From positions 1 through 36,907 of the forward strand of contig CALVVS010000009.1 of assembly GCA_944363925.1 (NCBI GenBank): 36,907 nucleotides of DNA, given 5' to 3'. This DNA is from an uncultured Bacilli bacterium (GTDB lineage: Bacteria; Bacillota_I; Bacilli_A; RF39; UBA660). Of the stretch, positions 8,161 through 16,423 are shown one piece after another. Under the pieces are notes generated by a model. The model searched no databases. It saw only the letters and a list, made by a program, of their open reading frames with translations, and was not told the DNA's origin. The translations under genes and the position numbers were made by a program. Position 1 is the first letter of the stretch. Each line of letters begins with the position of its first letter.

Positions 8161-8890
8161 ATCTGAAACTATTTTCATAAATATCTAAGAATTTAGTAAC
8201 AAAACGGGCTTCTTTTTTAGCTTCTTTGGAACCTTTGGTTACTTGCCAGCCATAAGTTTGATAACTTTTATAAGTGAAGTTAGAAATTGGCATTAGATGA
8301 AATTCATCTTTGATTAATTTAAGGCCTTTGGAGTAATCTTTTTTTAATCTTTCAAAAGCTTTTTGGGGATTTTTGAAAACAGCTATACCATATTTATTAG
8401 CACCTATATCAAAATCGATATTTATTTTGCCGAATTCATTAATATCAACATCGCCTTTTATATTTTCTTCACCGCTGATATATATTTGACTATATTTTAG
8501 GTTATCATCATAGGCAAAGCCATATTGGACAAGAAGTATTTTACTTATTATGGCTATGAAAACAACCGTTAATATGATAGTAAATATAAGCAATATTTGT
8601 TTTTTATTTTGCTGAATTTTATTTAGTGTTAAAATATTTATGATTGTTTTTTCTGATGTTTTTTCAAGGTCTTGTTCTTTTATTTTTTCACCGGCAAATA
8701 GATCATTTAAAGAAATGTCTAAAATGTTACAAAGTTTTTGCATAATAGAAATATCAGGCATGCTTCTACCGGTTTCCCATTTACTGACAGCTTTAGATGA
8801 TACACCTAGTTTTTCGCCGAGTTTGCTTTGGGTTAGTCTTTTTTCTTTTCGGCATTTAGAGATAAATTTTCCTATTTTTTCTTGGTTCAT
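8159..8890 (-). CDS. Membrane-anchored XRE-family regulator with extracytoplasmic domain
   Basis: 243 residues. An XRE helix-turn-helix (about 5-62, with RLTQSKLGEKLGVSSKAVSKWE) is joined by a linker to one membrane helix (about 99-120) and a C-terminal domain of about 120 residues outside the membrane. It is a one-component regulator that could sense something at the cell surface or envelope. The outer domain has no cysteine. Its first 65 residues closely resemble those of the protein at 10699-11406, while the outer domains differ. It sits between an ABC exporter and the thiol cluster, so its target is uncertain. The AGGAGG before the ATG supports the start. Confidence 0.8.
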   Translation of the reverse strand: MNQEKIGKFISKCRKEKRLTQSKLGEKLGVSSKAVSKWETGRSMPDISIMQKLCNILDISLNDLFAGEKIKEQDLEKTSEKTIINILTLNKIQQNKKQILLIFTIILTVVFIAIISKILLVQYGFAYDDNLKYSQIYISGEENIKGDVDINEFGKINIDFDIGANKYGIAVFKNPQKAFERLKKDYSKGLKLIKDEFHLMPISNFTYKSYQTYGWQVTKGSKEAKKEARFVTKFLDIYENSFR

Positions 8891-8963
8891 ATTTCCTCCT
8901 TTTGCCTTATATTATAAAATATTTTATTAATTTTGAACACCTACTAGTGGTAGAGTTTGAAAA

Positions 8964-8992
8964 ACCACCTAATTTATTAGTGTTTAGGTGGT
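8964..8992 (-). terminator. Terminator of the thioredoxin/rhodanese operon
   Basis: ACCACCTAA (8964-8972) pairs perfectly with TTAGGTGGT (8984-8992); loop 11 nt; followed on the minus strand by a T-run. Confidence 0.85.
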
Positions 8993-8999
8993 GAAAAGA

Positions 9000-9935
9000 T
9001 TACTGAAGTTTTATTTTATCAAAATATATATCATGACTATTTTGATGTTTGGTTTTGATGGCATCGATAATTTTTTCTTTAGTCACATCACCAAAACCAG
9101 TGAAGGAAACATCTCCGACAATGGTATAAGGAACGCCTTTGGCTTCTTCATTTAAGGCACTAGCAAAAGCGTTCATGATGGTTTTATTATTATAGTTTTG
9201 CCAAACTTCAAAGGTATATAGATTATAATATTTTCCATATTCTTCTTCTATTTCGTCAAAGAAGGCAAATTCTTCTTTACAGTGTGGGCAAGTGCTACCC
9301 CAGAAAAAGTAAATGTTGACTTTGTTGTTATCGCGAGTAACGTTTTCTAGATTAATATTTTGGTTTTGGGTACTTTTTGTTTCTTCATTTGTGTTATTGT
9401 TAGAATTAGAAGTAGAAGAGCTTTTTGTATTTGTGCTATTTGCTTGGTTTTCTATTTGCTTTTTGGTCTCTTTTATGATGACATGGCTTTGAAACCACTT
9501 TGTAAATCCTTCTTTTGATTTATAGTACTTTAAATCTTCATCGCTATTGGCGTCTAGATAATCTACCATTTTTCCTTTATTAAAAACAGCAAAAGATGGA
9601 TAGTATTTTATGGTGTTTTTTATTTCTGTTTCTTTTAAGTCAGAAAATGATATTTTATATATTTGGATATTATTAGTTTCCATAAAATCATATAGAACTT
9701 GCTCAAAGTCAGCAGAGGTGACACAAGCGGGTTGATAGACGAATAAGGCAAATGATTCTTTTTCTTTAATTAGGTTATTTAAGTCAGCACTAGTGATATC
9801 TACAAATTGATTTTTACCATAATATTTATCTTCTAAATAGAATTTACCTTCTGGCATATTTTTGATGATAATGGGAATTATGGATATTAATAAGAGCAGT
9901 GGAAATATCCATAATTTTTTTTTATTCATCGGCAT
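9000..9935 (-). CDS. Membrane-anchored protein with two thioredoxin-fold domains
   Basis: 311 residues. One N-terminal membrane segment (about 8-25) is followed by two thioredoxin-like domains outside the membrane. The first (about 45-150) has a single cysteine in PACVTS (Cys71, a CxxS layout) and a YPSF cis-proline loop. The second (about 198-305) has a full CPHC active site (Cys216, Cys219) and VPYT as its cis-proline. They are separated by a Ser/Asn/Thr-rich linker (about 160-196). CxxS domains tend to trap mixed disulfides, and CPHC domains oxidise or isomerise them, so the protein may pass disulfides between its own domains; this is inference. It overlaps the rhodanese gene by 14 bp, or by 8 bp if the second Met (9929) is used. 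Confidence 0.85.
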   Translation of the reverse strand: MPMNKKKLWIFPLLLLISIIPIIIKNMPEGKFYLEDKYYGKNQFVDITSADLNNLIKEKESFALFVYQPACVTSADFEQVLYDFMETNNIQIYKISFSDLKETEIKNTIKYYPSFAVFNKGKMVDYLDANSDEDLKYYKSKEGFTKWFQSHVIIKETKKQIENQANSTNTKSSSTSNSNNNTNEETKSTQNQNINLENVTRDNNKVNIYFFWGSTCPHCKEEFAFFDEIEEEYGKYYNLYTFEVWQNYNNKTIMNAFASALNEEAKGVPYTIVGDVSFTGFGDVTKEKIIDAIKTKHQNSHDIYFDKIKLQ

Positions 9936-10620
9936 TACCTATTTCATGAAGTGTTTCGAAGTCTATATCATGATAAGGGACTTTCCAAAAGTCATATGAT
10001 GTATCACCATATTTACCGGTTTTAACTTCAATATTATTTTGTCCATCATAGTACCAATAGCCACCGACGTTATATATTTTATTTTCATCCCAGCCTAAAG
10101 CAACTAACATGGTTTTAGTCATACCGGCATAACCGCCGCCACCACACATTAAGAAGATATTTTTATCTTTTGGGAAAAGATATTCTAATATATCCATTGA
10201 TTCTTTATAATTAGCGGTATATTTTCCGTCTTTTTCAGTAAATAAGGTTTTTCCAGTATAGGTATCACCTACTTCTTCTGGAAGGCCTGAAACATTTACT
10301 AAGTACGGATATGGAACTATTTCAAAGCCTTTGACAAAGCCTGACAAATAGGCATCACCACCGATAGCTTCATAATTACCAGGATCGATAAGCATGCGCA
10401 TATCGCGGTAAACGGAATCTTCTCTGTTTAAGTAGTTATCGATGGTTTCTTCGTTGATGTTTTTATCGATACCGAAGCTTCCTCTTACACCTCCAGTCAC
10501 TTCAGGGGCTGGTAATGGTTTTAAGGTTTCTTTCTTATCATAGAAAATAAATGCCGATACAACAATGGCAATGATTATTAAAACACTAGTTATTAAAATT
10601 ACAATACTTTTCTTTTTCAT
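9922..10620 (-). CDS. Membrane-anchored rhodanese-like protein
   Basis: 232 residues. An N-terminal membrane segment (about 5-26) is followed by an extracytoplasmic domain. Its C-terminal half has a rhodanese active loop, LMCGGGGYAG, with the catalytic Cys159, followed by ALGW and NVGGYWYY as in the family. The loop holds four glycines, so it is small and uncharged compared with typical thiosulfate rhodaneses. Rhodaneses carry sulfur as a persulfide on this cysteine. Being outside the membrane and in one transcript with a double thioredoxin suggests surface sulfur or disulfide handling. The start follows AGGAGG. Confidence 0.83.
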   Translation of the reverse strand: MKKKSIVILITSVLIIIAIVVSAFIFYDKKETLKPLPAPEVTGGVRGSFGIDKNINEETIDNYLNREDSVYRDMRMLIDPGNYEAIGGDAYLSGFVKGFEIVPYPYLVNVSGLPEEVGDTYTGKTLFTEKDGKYTANYKESMDILEYLFPKDKNIFLMCGGGGYAGMTKTMLVALGWDENKIYNVGGYWYYDGQNNIEVKTGKYGDTSYDFWKVPYHDIDFETLHEIGNADE

Positions 10621-10689
10621 ATAATTCCTCCTACATTTTTAGTTTATCTAAAATTATTTAAAAATACAATAACGTTATGGTTGAAAAGG

Positions 10690-10708
10690 TCTCAACTTTT
10701 AGTTGAGA
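10690..10708 (-). terminator. Terminator of the second membrane XRE regulator
   Basis: TCTCAAC (10690-10696) pairs with GTTGAGA (10702-10708), loop 5 nt, then a CCTTTT tail on the minus strand. The stop codon (10699-10701) lies in the loop. Confidence 0.65.
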
Positions 10709-11406
10709 TTTTGTTTACATTTTTCATCTAATTTTAAAGGTATTTCATATGTGACGGTTTTATGTTTTTCGTTACTGGCATTTACTTTTAAAAACAAGGA
10801 ATTATCTTGATAATCTTTACAGGTTGTTGCATAGTCATCAATGGTAAAGGTGACCTCTTTTAAAAATTCTTCTAAAGTGATACTTTTTTTATCTTTATAT
10901 TTATAGGAACTAATTTTATTTTCGGTGTTATTATTTTTTTCATACAAGGTGCAGTCTATCGTTTCATATTTTTCGTGTTCGTCGCCACCACAATATTCAA
11001 TGTTAGAAATATAGATAGCTGATTTTTTATCATTGTAAGCGATGTTACCGGATATAGTAAAATTAGGGCAGTTAGCTGATAGGGTTTTAAATTTAAAGTC
11101 ATCTGTTTTGAAAAAGTTTAAGGCTATTATAAATAGACTTAAGGTTAAGATAATTAATAATGTAATAAGAATAATTTTTTTATTTTTTTTGTTAGGTTTG
11201 AATTCACCATTATATAATTCTTCTAAGCTTATGTTAAAGTCTTCACTGATTTGTTTTATAAGAGAACTATCCGGCATATTTTTGCCATTTTCCCATTTAC
11301 TTACAGCCTGATAAGTGACATGATATTTATCAGCAAATTCTTTTTGGGTTAAGTTATGTTTTTGTCTAAGTTCTTTAATAAATTTACCAAATTTTTCTTG
11401 ATTCAT
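10699..11406 (-). CDS. Membrane-anchored XRE-family regulator with five-cysteine outer domain
   Basis: 235 residues. An XRE helix-turn-helix (about 5-62, NLTQKEFADKYHVTYQAVSKWE) is followed by a lysine-rich stretch, one membrane helix (about 77-97) and an outer domain of about 135 residues. All five cysteines of the protein lie in the outer domain (in ANCPN, EYCGG, DCTL, TTCKD and EKCKQ), which is unusual for a low-GC Gram-positive surface domain. The gene lies directly upstream of the rhodanese-thioredoxin pair on the same strand, separated by its own terminator. A disulfide-based sensor for that operon is a reasonable guess. The N-terminus is paralogous to 8159-8890. Confidence 0.8.
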   Translation of the reverse strand: MNQEKFGKFIKELRQKHNLTQKEFADKYHVTYQAVSKWENGKNMPDSSLIKQISEDFNISLEELYNGEFKPNKKNKKIILITLLIILTLSLFIIALNFFKTDDFKFKTLSANCPNFTISGNIAYNDKKSAIYISNIEYCGGDEHEKYETIDCTLYEKNNNTENKISSYKYKDKKSITLEEFLKEVTFTIDDYATTCKDYQDNSLFLKVNASNEKHKTVTYEIPLKLDEKCKQNLN

Positions 11407-11473
11407 ATTATCACCTACTAAATATTTCTTACTAATAAATTATAACACATTTTTAGATTTTTGACATTTTAAA

Positions 11474-11497
11474 AATCATAGGGTTTGTCCTATGATT
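11474..11497 (-). terminator. Terminator of the broken surface-protein gene
   Basis: AATCATAGG (11474-11482) pairs perfectly with CCTATGATT (11489-11497), loop 6 nt, followed by TTTTT on the minus strand. The stop codon (11496-11498) lies in the first transcribed arm. Confidence 0.85.
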
Positions 11498-12412
11498 AAA
11501 GAGAAATTTCATATGGGTCAGACTGAGTTCCTGTTCCGCCTGTTATTTTGATATCTGATGAGAGATATAGGGTTGGTCTTACCGCGTTATTATTTACTAC
11601 TGCGTTTTCAGATAAATATCCAGCGGTTACTACTGCAAAAACTGCTGGTAAACTTAAGCCTGTTGTTGGAGAAATAGTCCAATAATTAGAATTAGTATAT
11701 AACCAATTTTTAGATTTACATGATGAACGATTACTATCCATTAATTTAAAATTACCACAATTGGTTTTATCAGAATTAGTTCTGATATATTCACTAGCAC
11801 TAATTAAGGCTATTTTACCGTTCCATTTTGTACTATTTTCATAATTTTTGATTTGTTCTTCTAAATTGCTATTATAATAAGCTACTTTACCAGCTCCCCA
11901 TTCTGATAATATTATTTGTTCTTTGGCATTATTTTCTAGCGTATTATAATAGTCATTATTTAAGTATGTACTAAGTGTTGAACTAGACCAAATATTAGTC
12001 ATGATTTCATCATATGCATCCCATGATATATTTCCTATGCTATTATTTTTAATTATTTTTATTCTTCCATCACACTCGACTGATATTATCCGCCAGCCGG
12101 CATTTTCTCCATTAAATGTTATATAGTTATTAGGATTTGCCCCAGTAAAGAAATACCTACACTCATACGGGTCTTTTTCTAAACCTGCATTTTCTATAAT
12201 GGTTTCTCCAGCTGGGGGGTCTACTGTACAAATTCCATATAGTTCATCATGGCATCTTGGACGTTTTCTGATTTTAAACCACTTTCTTTATTATCATATG
12301 TGACATCATTAGAAGGAAAATATGTCTGTGCATAAACTATTACTATACCTGTTAATATTCCCCCTAATACTAAACCTACGCAATAACTTTTCATAAATTC
12401 TTTTATTTTCAT
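11496..12412 (-). pseudogene. Surface protein of the DUF6273-like type, split by one frameshift
   Basis: Two frames together make one protein of about 305 residues. The first part (from the ATG at 12412) has a membrane or signal segment (about 10-30) and a stretch reading SGLKSENVQDA before running out of frame to a TAG at 12221-12223. The second frame, open from 12287 to 11496, continues as DELYGICTVDPPAGETI, then a domain with GWRIISV, KWNGKIALISASEY and the terminal VRPTLYLSSDIKITGG. Family members read NVQDAIDELYG across this point, so restoring one base near 12248-12251 (codon ATT read as AT) joins the frames. Such proteins are common on gut Firmicutes and have no known function. It may be a real pseudogene or a sequencing error; the rest is intact. 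Confidence 0.8.
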
Positions 12413-12518
12413 ACAGTCTCCTACTTTCTAAGTTTAGTATAGCACATTTATTTTGTGAAGTACAGCTTAACGGAAAAGTTTTTTTATTTTATTAAAATTA
12501 GTATTAGGGTGATACAGT

Positions 12519-12770
12519 ATGACAACATTTAAACGCGAATTTGAATTTGATAAAGAAATTATGAAAACAGTGTCTAAAAACGTGAGAAAATATAGAAAAT
12601 TAGCTGGTTTAACGCAGGAACAGTTAGCCGTAGATATAGAGATGTCATATGATTATTTAAGACGTTTTGAGTCACAGCTTGGCCGTGAAGGTTTATCATT
12701 AATAAGTCTTTATAAGATTTCAGTGGTTTTAGGAGTTACGATGGATAAATTTTTTGAAAAAGGCGATTAA
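12519..12770 (+). CDS. Small XRE-family DNA-binding protein
   Basis: 83 residues, consisting of a helix-turn-helix domain (about 18-78; GLTQEQLAVDIEMSYDYLRRFES) and a charged N-terminal extension. There is no second domain, so it probably binds DNA as a dimer and represses its own or a nearby promoter. It diverges from the broken surface-protein gene with 106 bp between the starts, so that gene is a possible target. The ribosome site is GGGTGAT. Confidence 0.8.
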   Translation: MTTFKREFEFDKEIMKTVSKNVRKYRKLAGLTQEQLAVDIEMSYDYLRRFESQLGREGLSLISLYKISVVLGVTMDKFFEKGD

Positions 12771-12800
12771 AAAAGAAGTTATTTTTTGGTAACTTCTTTT
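12771..12800. terminator. Bidirectional terminator between convergent genes
   Basis: An 11-bp perfect stem (12771-12781 with 12790-12800), loop 8 nt, with A and T runs in the arms. It serves the XRE gene and the leftward P-type ATPase, whose stop codon is at 12799-12801. Confidence 0.85.
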
Positions 12801-15399
12801 ATTCATCTTTAAATAGTTTAACAATTACTGGTTTTAAAAGTTCAATTATTACTAATGATACTAAGTTAATTAATATGACATAAATAAACTGATTTACAGT
12901 TATATGGGTTAAACCAAATAATTGTCCGATTGGTGTAAAGAAGACAATTATTTGAACTAATAGTAAAAATAATATGCCTAAGTTTAATTGTTTATTTTTA
13001 AAGATGCCTCTTTTATGAATTTGTTCTTTTAAAGATTTACAATTATAAGCAAAGACAAATTCGTTTATGACGACACTTAGAAGAGCGAGGGTTTGGGCTA
13101 TATTTTGACCAAGTGGTAAGAAACGGTAATAGACATATAGACTAATTAAGGCTTCTAATATAACTGAAAGGATGAGAAAAGCGCTGAAGAATTTGGTGAA
13201 GATTTTTTTATTTAGACCATTAGGTTTTTGTTTCATGATATTTTTTGATGGGCCTTCAAAGGCTAGAGCGATTGAAGGGATGGTATCAGCTACTAAATCG
13301 ATATATAAAACATGAATTGCAGAAATGATTGTATTTCCCGTCAACATGCCAAATAAGATGATGACAATTTCTGTAAAATTACTAGAGAGATTATACAAAA
13401 TATTTGATATAACATTGTCATATATTCTTCTACCTTCTGATACGGCTGTGGTAATGGTTTCAAAGCTATCATCTAATAAGATAATGTCTGAGACATCTTT
13501 AGTGACATCGGTGCCACTTTTGCCCATACCAATTCCGACGTTGGCTAGTTTTATAGCTGGAGCGTCATTGACACCGTCACCGGTCATAGCAACAACTTTA
13601 TGCTTTTTTTGAAAGGCTTTGACGATTTGTAATTTGGTTTCAGGACTAACTCTCGCATATACTTTATATTTATTAATATTTTTACTGATATCTTCATTAC
13701 TAAGTGTTGATGCATTTATACACTCATCTTCTGATATACATATGCCAGCTTCTTTGGCAATGGTCATAGCGGTTGCGAGATTATCACCAGTAAGCATAAT
13801 TGGAGTAATGCCAGCTGATTTACAAGTATCGATTGATTCTTTGATGTTTTTTCTGATTGGGTCTTTAAAGCCAGCTAAGCCGACTAAAATTAAATCATTT
13901 TCTTCATTAAAGTATTCTTTTTCGTTTTTTATTGGTTTTTCTATTGTTTTATAGGCAAAGGCTAATACTTTTAAAGATTCTTTTGACATTTTAGTTTCGG
14001 TATTTTTATACTCATTTATATAGCCTTCAGTTATATTTTGAATTTCGCCATTTATTAAAATTGCTTTACTTCTTTGAATAATGGCTTCTAGGCTTCCTTT
14101 TATATAAAGATATATTTGATTATCTTTTTTATAAATTCCACTCATCATTTTTCTTTTGGAGTCAAATGGTAATTCGGTTATTTTGGTTGCTGGCAGAGAT
14201 TTTAAGTTATTTTCTTTTAAGTAATTTTTGATGGCCACATCGACAGCATCACCAGTATAAGTTCCATTATCACTTAATGTAGCTGAATTGGAATTATCCA
14301 TGATATCAATGAGGATTTGGTTTTCTTTTAGATTATCTAAGGGTATTTCTTTATTATTAGTATATATTTTGGTCATATGCATTTTATTTTCAGTCAAGGT
14401 TCCAGTTTTATCGGTACAAATAATTTCAGTGGAGCCTAAGGTTTCAATGGCGGCTAAATTTCTAACAATTGATTTTTTCTTAGCCATTTGCCCTACTCCA
14501 ATTGATAAGGTGGCGGTGATGGCAATTGGCAAGCACTCTGGCACGCTAGCTACAATCATGGAGATACATAACATTACTAAGTTTAAAATAGTATAATGAT
14601 TAATGAGGCCATAAAATAAAACGAAAGCGATTAATATAAAGGCTACGCCTGTGATGAACCGGCTTACTTTGGCAACTTTCATTTGAATTGGAGTTACTGG
14701 TTCTTCTTTAGTATCGATAGCGCCAGCTATTTTTCCAAGTTCAGTATTCATACCGGTATTTATAACAATAGCTTCTATTTTTCCGGCAACGACAACGGTT
14801 CCAGAATATACCATGTTATATGTTTCAGCTAAAATGGATTCTTTTTCAATTGGGGTATCAATTTTATCAATGTTTTGACTTTCGCCAGTTAAGATGGATT
14901 CATCGGTTTTGGCAAAGTAACTTTTGACAATTCTAGCGTCAGCAGGTACTTTATCGCCAGCTTCTAAGATTATATAATCACCTGGTACAAGGTTTTTGGC
15001 ATTTATATCTTTACTAATGCCCTTTCTTTTGACAGTTACATAGTTTGCGGAATATTTTTTTAATTTATTGGTGGCATCTTCAGCTTTAGATTCTTGAAAG
15101 TATCCCATAAAACAGTTAACGATTGTCGTACCTAAAATAACTAGTGGTTCTAGGAAATCTTCTTTAGTGATGAGCGAGTATATTAAGGAAAGCACGCCAA
15201 CTACTAACAGCAATATTATCATCATGTTTTTGAATTGACTTAGAAAAATTTGCAATTTGGTTCTTTTATTTTTGTCAATTAAAATATTTGGGCCATATGT
15301 TTTCAGTCTTTTTTTGGCCTCAATACTATTTAGACCATTACTTGAAGTATTCAAAATTTTATAGATGTTTTCAATAGATTTTTGATATGCTTTGTCCAT
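12799..15399 (-). CDS. Cation-transporting P-type ATPase, type II (calcium-type)
   Basis: 866 residues, the size of bacterial Ca2+/Mn2+ pumps. It has an N-terminal cation-ATPase domain, actuator motif TGES, phosphorylation motif DKTGTLT with Asp330, nucleotide-binding domain (about 345-545), hinge motif GDGVNDAPA, and ten membrane helices, the last six after about residue 680. The M4 ion-binding motif reads PECLP, close to the PEGLP of SERCA/PMR1-type pumps, and supports transport of calcium out of the cell; manganese cannot be excluded. It is transcribed alone, divergent from tRNA-Glu. Confidence 0.92.
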   Translation of the reverse strand: MDKAYQKSIENIYKILNTSSNGLNSIEAKKRLKTYGPNILIDKNKRTKLQIFLSQFKNMMIILLLVVGVLSLIYSLITKEDFLEPLVILGTTIVNCFMGYFQESKAEDATNKLKKYSANYVTVKRKGISKDINAKNLVPGDYIILEAGDKVPADARIVKSYFAKTDESILTGESQNIDKIDTPIEKESILAETYNMVYSGTVVVAGKIEAIVINTGMNTELGKIAGAIDTKEEPVTPIQMKVAKVSRFITGVAFILIAFVLFYGLINHYTILNLVMLCISMIVASVPECLPIAITATLSIGVGQMAKKKSIVRNLAAIETLGSTEIICTDKTGTLTENKMHMTKIYTNNKEIPLDNLKENQILIDIMDNSNSATLSDNGTYTGDAVDVAIKNYLKENNLKSLPATKITELPFDSKRKMMSGIYKKDNQIYLYIKGSLEAIIQRSKAILINGEIQNITEGYINEYKNTETKMSKESLKVLAFAYKTIEKPIKNEKEYFNEENDLILVGLAGFKDPIRKNIKESIDTCKSAGITPIMLTGDNLATAMTIAKEAGICISEDECINASTLSNEDISKNINKYKVYARVSPETKLQIVKAFQKKHKVVAMTGDGVNDAPAIKLANVGIGMGKSGTDVTKDVSDIILLDDSFETITTAVSEGRRIYDNVISNILYNLSSNFTEIVIILFGMLTGNTIISAIHVLYIDLVADTIPSIALAFEGPSKNIMKQKPNGLNKKIFTKFFSAFLILSVILEALISLYVYYRFLPLGQNIAQTLALLSVVINEFVFAYNCKSLKEQIHKRGIFKNKQLNLGILFLLLVQIIVFFTPIGQLFGLTHITVNQFIYVILINLVSLVIIELLKPVIVKLFKDE

Positions 15400-15502
15400 T
15401 ATTTACCTCTTTTCTTACTATCTTTTTTTATTATAACACTTTTATACTTTCTGAATAAAGCAGTTTTACAAAAAGATAGTTAATATATTGGATTTAAGAG
15501 TA

Positions 15503-15531
15503 TTGCCAAATGCTATATTTTGTGTTAATAT
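15503..15531 (+). promoter_or_regulatory. Promoter of tRNA-Glu
   Basis: TTGCCA (15503-15508), 17-bp spacer, TAATAT (15526-15531), ending 19 bp before the tRNA. Confidence 0.7.
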
Positions 15532-15550
15532 TAAGAAGGCAAAGAAAAAT

Positions 15551-15625
15551 GGCCTGTTGGTCAAGTGGTTAAGACGCCACCCTCTCAAGGTGGAATCACG
15601 AGTTCAATTCTCGTACAGGCTACCA
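15551..15625 (+). tRNA. tRNA-Glu (anticodon CTC)
   Basis: A full cloverleaf with the CCA end encoded. The acceptor stem is GGCCTGT with ACAGGCT (first pair G-U). The anticodon stem CCACC/GGTGG encloses the loop CTCTCAA, giving anticodon CTC, which reads GAG. The T arm is ACGAG/CTCGT around TTCAATT. It is a single gene with its own promoter and terminator. Confidence 0.93.
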
Positions 15626-15635
15626 TATGTTTATT

Positions 15636-15658
15636 AAAGTCTAAGTAAGACTTTTTTT
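15636..15658 (+). terminator. Terminator of tRNA-Glu
   Basis: AAAGTCT (15636-15642) pairs with AGACTTT (15648-15654), loop 5 nt, followed by further T residues. Confidence 0.8.
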
Positions 15659-15680
15659 ATTTTATAAAGGGTTGATGTTT

Positions 15681-16400
15681 ATGAATAGTTCGATGAATTA
15701 TTATGAACTTTTAGGCGTTAAAGCAGATGCGAATAAGGAAGAGGTTAAAAGAGCCTATAAATTACAGATGAAGAAATGGCATCCAGATATAAATAAATCT
15801 AAAGAGGCTTCTGAGATATCGATCAGATTAAATGAGGCTAAAGCCATTTTACTTGATGATGATAAAAGAAAGCAGTATGATCTAAGTTTAAAATGTGAAA
15901 TAAATGATAATTATCAAAAATTTAATTATCAAAGCAACCCTCGAAAGGATGTTTATAAAGAAGCCCAAAAGGTAACTAAATGGGAATATTTTAAAGAATA
16001 TTTAAGGTTTAGTAAAGTATCTAAAATGCGCAAGTTTTTAGCAATTATTGGAGTTGGTTTAGAGAGCTTATTATGTTTTATTTTAAAGATTTTATTGATT
16101 AGTTTAGCTTATTTATCTTGCTTAGCTAGTTATTTAATAATGCTTAGTTTTAGTTTATTGGCTCCTATTTTGGGCATATTACTTTTAATAGTGGTGTTTA
16201 CTTTTTTAACGAAAGGTTTTTTAAATACTATAACAAATTCAGCGGTTATACAAGGAATATTTATATTTGGAGTTTTGTATTTTTTAATGTTAGTACTACC
16301 AATTTTATCTAGAAAGATTATTTCACCTAAGGTATTTGATATTTTATATAATAAGATTGATATTAATTTGTTTAAGAAATGTGTAGGATACGAAAAATAG
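15681..16400 (+). CDS. Membrane protein with N-terminal J domain
   Basis: About 239 residues from the ATG at 15681, which has AAAGGG at the best spacing; TTG 15672 and ATG 15675 or 15693 are also in frame. The J domain (first 65 residues) has the HPD motif in KKWHPDINK, needed to stimulate a DnaK partner. The Gly/Phe and zinc regions of DnaJ are absent. The second half has three hydrophobic segments (about 115-210). This is a type III J protein anchored in the membrane, which would bring Hsp70 to a membrane site; the client is unknown. Confidence 0.85.
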   Translation: MNSSMNYYELLGVKADANKEEVKRAYKLQMKKWHPDINKSKEASEISIRLNEAKAILLDDDKRKQYDLSLKCEINDNYQKFNYQSNPRKDVYKEAQKVTKWEYFKEYLRFSKVSKMRKFLAIIGVGLESLLCFILKILLISLAYLSCLASYLIMLSFSLLAPILGILLLIVVFTFLTKGFLNTITNSAVIQGIFIFGVLYFLMLVLPILSRKIISPKVFDILYNKIDINLFKKCVGYEK

Positions 16401-16423
16401 CGTCTTTTTACGGGCGCTATTTT
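16395..16423. terminator. Bidirectional terminator between convergent genes
   Basis: AATAGCG and CGCTATT with flanking A and T runs and a 9 to 12-nt loop. The stop codons of both the J-protein gene (16398-16400) and ackA (16417-16419) lie inside the arms. Confidence 0.75.
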
